From: CAZUVQ01 sp964623915
GTDB taxonomy: Bacteria > Bacillota > Clostridia > UMGS1883 > UMGS1540
Assembly: GCA_964623915.1 (NCBI GenBank)
Contig: CAZUVQ010000015.1
Coordinates: forward strand, 1-24,830
Length of the DNA stretch: 24,830 nt
Direction of reading: 5' to 3'
A program made the position numbers and the translations under genes. The notes below the pieces were generated by a model that saw only the letters and a list, made by a program, of their open reading frames with translations, did not search any database and was not told the DNA's origin. Shown piece after piece: positions 22,025 through 24,830 of the stretch (positions within the stretch are counted from its first letter, which is position 1; each line of letters opens with the position of its first letter).

Positions 22025-24019
22025 TTCACCTATCAACCGCACAAATATTTCTGCAATGTTAGGATCAAACTGCGTATTTGCTCCTTCTTTAATAATTTTT
22101 ACAGCCGTCTGCTGTCGTTCTTCTACAGGCAGTCTTCCTCTGTTTAACACACGGTCGTAGGTTTCCACAACTGAAATAATTCTTGAAATTAAAGGAATTT
22201 GTTCACCTTTGAGACCTCTCGGATAGCCCGTACCATCCCATCTTTCATGATGACCGTAAACATATTCCGCCAAATCCAGCGTATCATCAAAAAGATTTAA
22301 TATCCGATACCCGACAACAATATGCTCTTGCATTTTTTCGTTTTCTTCATCTGTTAATTTTGCTTTTGTTAAGACATTTCTATCAAGTATAATCTTTCCA
22401 ATATCATGTAAATATGCGGCTCGTTTTAATTTGTTGATTTTAGGTTCAGAAAGCTGTAATGCTGCACCTACCTTGCCGCATAACTCACTGACTGCTATCG
22501 AATGTTGTTTTTCTATGTCACTTTTTGCATGTAGTGTCCATATTATGGTATCTATTATATCTTTGTTTATCGTTTGGCGATTCATCGTCTTGTCTTTATA
22601 CATTGCATTTTCTGCATTAGCCATAATCTCTTCTAATGAGTGGTCCGGACTTTGTTTCGTATAAAGACCAAGAGAAATGCTGCACTTTATTGCCTCAATA
22701 TGGGCATCTGCGAACCCAGCCCTGATTCGCGCAAGTGTTTTTTCTGCATATTCCTTGGTTGTTTTGGGCAGCAGTATGACGAACTCATCACCGCCGATAC
22801 GAGCAACTACATCTTCCTGCCTGCAGACCTGCCTCAAAATTTCAGATGATTTTTTTATCAGCTCATCCCCAGCTGTATGACCAAATATATCATTAGTCAT
22901 CTTCAACCCATTAATATCAGCAAAAATCACAGATAAGGGAAGATTCTCGGGGATATCGATTTTATGACGGTTTTCATCAAAACATCGTCTGTTTTGAAGT
23001 CCGGTCAGTGTATCGTAACAGCTGAGATAATGAATTTCTGCTTCTTTCCGTTTGCGCTCGCTTATATCTGAAAAAGTTACAACGGCACCTATAATTTCTC
23101 CATTTTTTATCTTTGGATATGAATGATATTCCACATCAAAGCAAGTACCGTCAGCGCGCCAAAAAACTTCATCCTCTACATGGGAGCCTTTTCCTTTGAT
23201 AAAAGCTTGAAAAATCTTACAGTCATCCGTAGGGAAAGGTGTTCCATCTTTCCTGGTATGATGGATTTGCCGGTGCATATTCTTTCCAAGTAATTCTGTC
23301 TGTTTCTTATATCCCAAAATTTTTATACAACTTCTGTTACAAAATGTGCAATTACCACTCAAATCGATACCATATATGCCTTCAGCTGCTGAATCTAAAA
23401 TTAAACGGAGTTCATTTTGTTTGATTCCCAATTGTATATTAGTTTTTTCCAGGCCTTCCCATGCTTCCTTCCTGCTTTTTTCAAAATATGATATTATAAG
23501 GACTAAGCTTATCGTGCCCCCAGCAAGATTTACTACTGACTGCATGTCAAATTCTGCCGGAGTCCAACTCCCTTTATTGATAAGGATGAAATATGCAAAA
23601 TAAACAGCAAACGAACCCAAAACAATCCTTGCCGCATTACGCTCTAACAAAAAGTATGTAATGGGTGGTAAAATTGCAAGCCAATAAAATACATAATGCT
23701 TATTTTCTTCTATATGAAAAAAAGTTGCCAAGCTAATAAACAGAATGACTACAGAAATGTAAGCAGAAAGTCGATATTTATTAGTTTTTTTGAAATATAT
23801 CAATGTAAATAAGGCAAAAACAACGGACACGGCATTTAGTATCGCTGTACCGTACATTTTGAAGAATATAATATCAAAAAAAACAAACAAAAGGCAAATC
23901 ACCAACAAAATAGTAAGCACGGTGTTCAAAAGATATACTTTTCTGTATAAATTATCGGTTTTATCAAGCTTGCCATTGTTGGATAAGTATTTTTCTATCC
24001 AATTAATTCCGTTTTTCAT
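22025..24019 (-). CDS. Membrane PAS-GGDEF-HD-GYP cyclic-di-GMP signalling protein, 3' end in gap
   Basis: 665 residues are visible. About six membrane helices span residues 25-180, a PAS domain about 200-320 (RLILDSAAEGIYGIDLSG ... GAVVTFSDISERK), then a GGDEF domain with YDTLTGLQNRR and an intact GGDEF motif at 409-413. The HD-GYP domain has HD at 538-539 (YLHDIGK) and HHERWDGTGYP at 590-600. Both catalytic signatures are intact, so it could both make cyclic di-GMP and degrade it, gated by a ligand or redox signal at the PAS or membrane part. The visible end (EIFVRLIGE) is where an HD-GYP domain normally finishes, so few residues should be lost. ATG 24017-24019 has AAGGATGG upstream. Confidence 0.92.
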
Positions 24020-24179
24020 TACTCTGCCATCCTTTTATCATGGTTTGTGATTTACTTTGAGTTAATTTAAAATTTGTTAATTTTGCATCAAGAGGTCTTC
24101 TTACCAAATAACCTCGGAATTTTTCAAATACATGTATCTCGTTCATTGTTTAAAAATAATAAACAATTATGTTATTACT

Positions 24180-24208
24180 ATTATACACATATATTTTAAA
24201 AAAAACAA
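24180..24208 (-). promoter_or_regulatory. Probable sigma-A promoter of the GGDEF/HD-GYP gene
   Basis: On the minus strand, TTGTTT (24203-24208), 17 bases, TATAAT (24180-24185). The predicted leader is about 155 bases long, with a hairpin TTGTTTA/TAAACAA at its start (about 24147-24169) and a second one, GAGGT/ACCTC (about 24092-24115). Confidence 0.55.
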
Positions 24209-24289
24209 TAGTATTCAAATATAAATGCTAAATCAAAATAAAACCACCCGAAATACTTTTTTCAAGCGACTTGTAAGTTGGAAAGGACT

Positions 24290-24830
24290 TCAATTTAGAT
24301 CCCATGAACCGAAAAAACGTGCTCGCAAAAAGGTGGTAGCGACAGTGAACCGTCGTGAAGTGCTCTTGCAATCGAACAGGTGAACCGAGCAAGCCTTTTT
24401 GCGAAAAAGGAGGAGCAAGGAAGCAGGCGGATGTTTTTCTGCAAAATTCCTTACAAACTCCTTGTGATCTTTACCTTTAACTTCGTGTTTATAAAGTTTT
24501 TTTTTTGTTGGTGGATCATAATAGTATCCTTTCTGTTTACTATACTTTTGATGACATAATTCTGTTCCTTTATCAAGGTGATACGAATGGCGGTGCGTTA
24601 ACACATGTTTTTGAATATATTGCCCGGTGGAGACAATAAATTTCTTTCTTACAATAATTTTGGGAACTAACAATATTTGTTTCCCATCAATACAGAGCGG
24701 GTTACCGAACAAAGTCTGCCAATTTTCTGATTGGATATCCCAATAGTGTCCAATTTCGCATTTGTTATTCGACAGTTTAATACCATGTTTTTCACATTGT
24801 TGCACCGTAAATTTGTAAAGTTGACTTCTA
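24290..24830 (-). pseudogene. Unrecognised protein, 5' end outside window, 3' end replaced by repeat-like DNA
   Basis: The frame is open to the right edge (an apparent GTG start at 24805 is not needed: RSQLYKFT precedes it in frame). The main part (to about 24430) looks genuinely coding: GHYWDIQSENWQTLFGNPLCIDGKQILLVPKIIVRKK and a basic C-terminal region, HEVKGKDHKEFVRNFAEKHP. The last 46 or so residues (PASLLLLFRKKACSVH...) are Ser/Arg/Phe-rich with unusual composition and coincide with hairpin-rich DNA, so the true 3' end seems to be lost. I do not recognise the family. No signal peptide or membrane helix is visible in the fragment. Confidence 0.5.
24298..24428. repeat. Hairpin-rich repeat-like segment
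   Basis: Three copies of TGAACCG lie at 24305-24311, 24346-24352 and 24381-24387. CGCAAAAAGG at 24324-24333 is the inverted repeat of CCTTTTTGCG at 24394-24403, and CCTTTTT-GCG-AAAAAGG at 24394-24410 is a perfect hairpin. The segment is more GC-rich than its flanks. It could be a small non-autonomous element or an element end; no transposase is in the window. Confidence 0.5.

Noticed and set aside
24003..24146. 47-codon minus-strand frame (MNEIHVFEKFRGYLV...) overlapping the start of the GGDEF gene
   Set aside because: No ribosome site, overlaps the good ribosome site and start of the GGDEF gene, and shows no recognisable family; probably leader RNA.

Overview
The window is an AT-rich, low-GC Gram-positive chromosome segment from an endospore-forming anaerobe, most likely class Clostridia. 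The evidence is a complete-order spoIIIA operon, a cotJABC spore-coat cluster, a SpoIID-family gene, strong AGGAGG ribosome sites and clear sigma-A promoters. I cannot name a genus. Two runs of exactly 100 N (17620-17719 and 21925-22024) show a draft scaffold, and both interrupt coding sequence.

Layout. Positions 1-807 (minus) hold a ParB/RepB-type partition gene that runs off the left edge. It abuts, tail to head, a cotJC gene (877-1296) cut off in the middle of a conserved motif; cotJB and cotJA follow upstream. This looks like the end of an integrated element (ICE, plasmid-like or prophage-like) sitting inside cotJC, and it is the most interesting point in the window. Next come a CBM9-like protein and a LysR regulator (plus), which converges with an MFS transporter (minus). 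Housekeeping genes follow: tsf and rpsB (minus, with a structured rpsB leader), a DUF3048 lipoprotein (plus), then a minus-strand run queA-tgt-metallophosphoesterase in which queA is frameshifted by a short deletion. After these lie a SpoIID/LytB protein, an Asp23-family protein, and a glycosyltransferase operon headed by a 37-residue Lys-rich protein. A compact promoter/terminator unit that could make a small RNA of about 90 nt lies between that operon and spoIIIA.

spoIIIAA to spoIIIAH (15872-20002, minus) follow, broken only by the scaffold gap in spoIIIAE. tmcAL is divergent from spoIIIAA and converges with mscL. A membrane-protein fragment, the second gap, a PAS-GGDEF-HD-GYP cyclic-di-GMP protein, and an unrecognised gene whose 3' end runs into a hairpin-rich repeat-like segment finish the window.

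How the genes fit together. spoIIIA encodes the mother-cell half of the channel between mother cell and forespore. cotJABC builds inner coat layers, and SpoIID-type enzymes trim glycan during engulfment or related wall remodelling. QueA and Tgt act in queuosine modification of tRNA wobble bases, TmcAL acetylates elongator tRNA-Met, and EF-Ts and S2 serve translation. Family assignments rest on motif recognition by eye; no database search was run.
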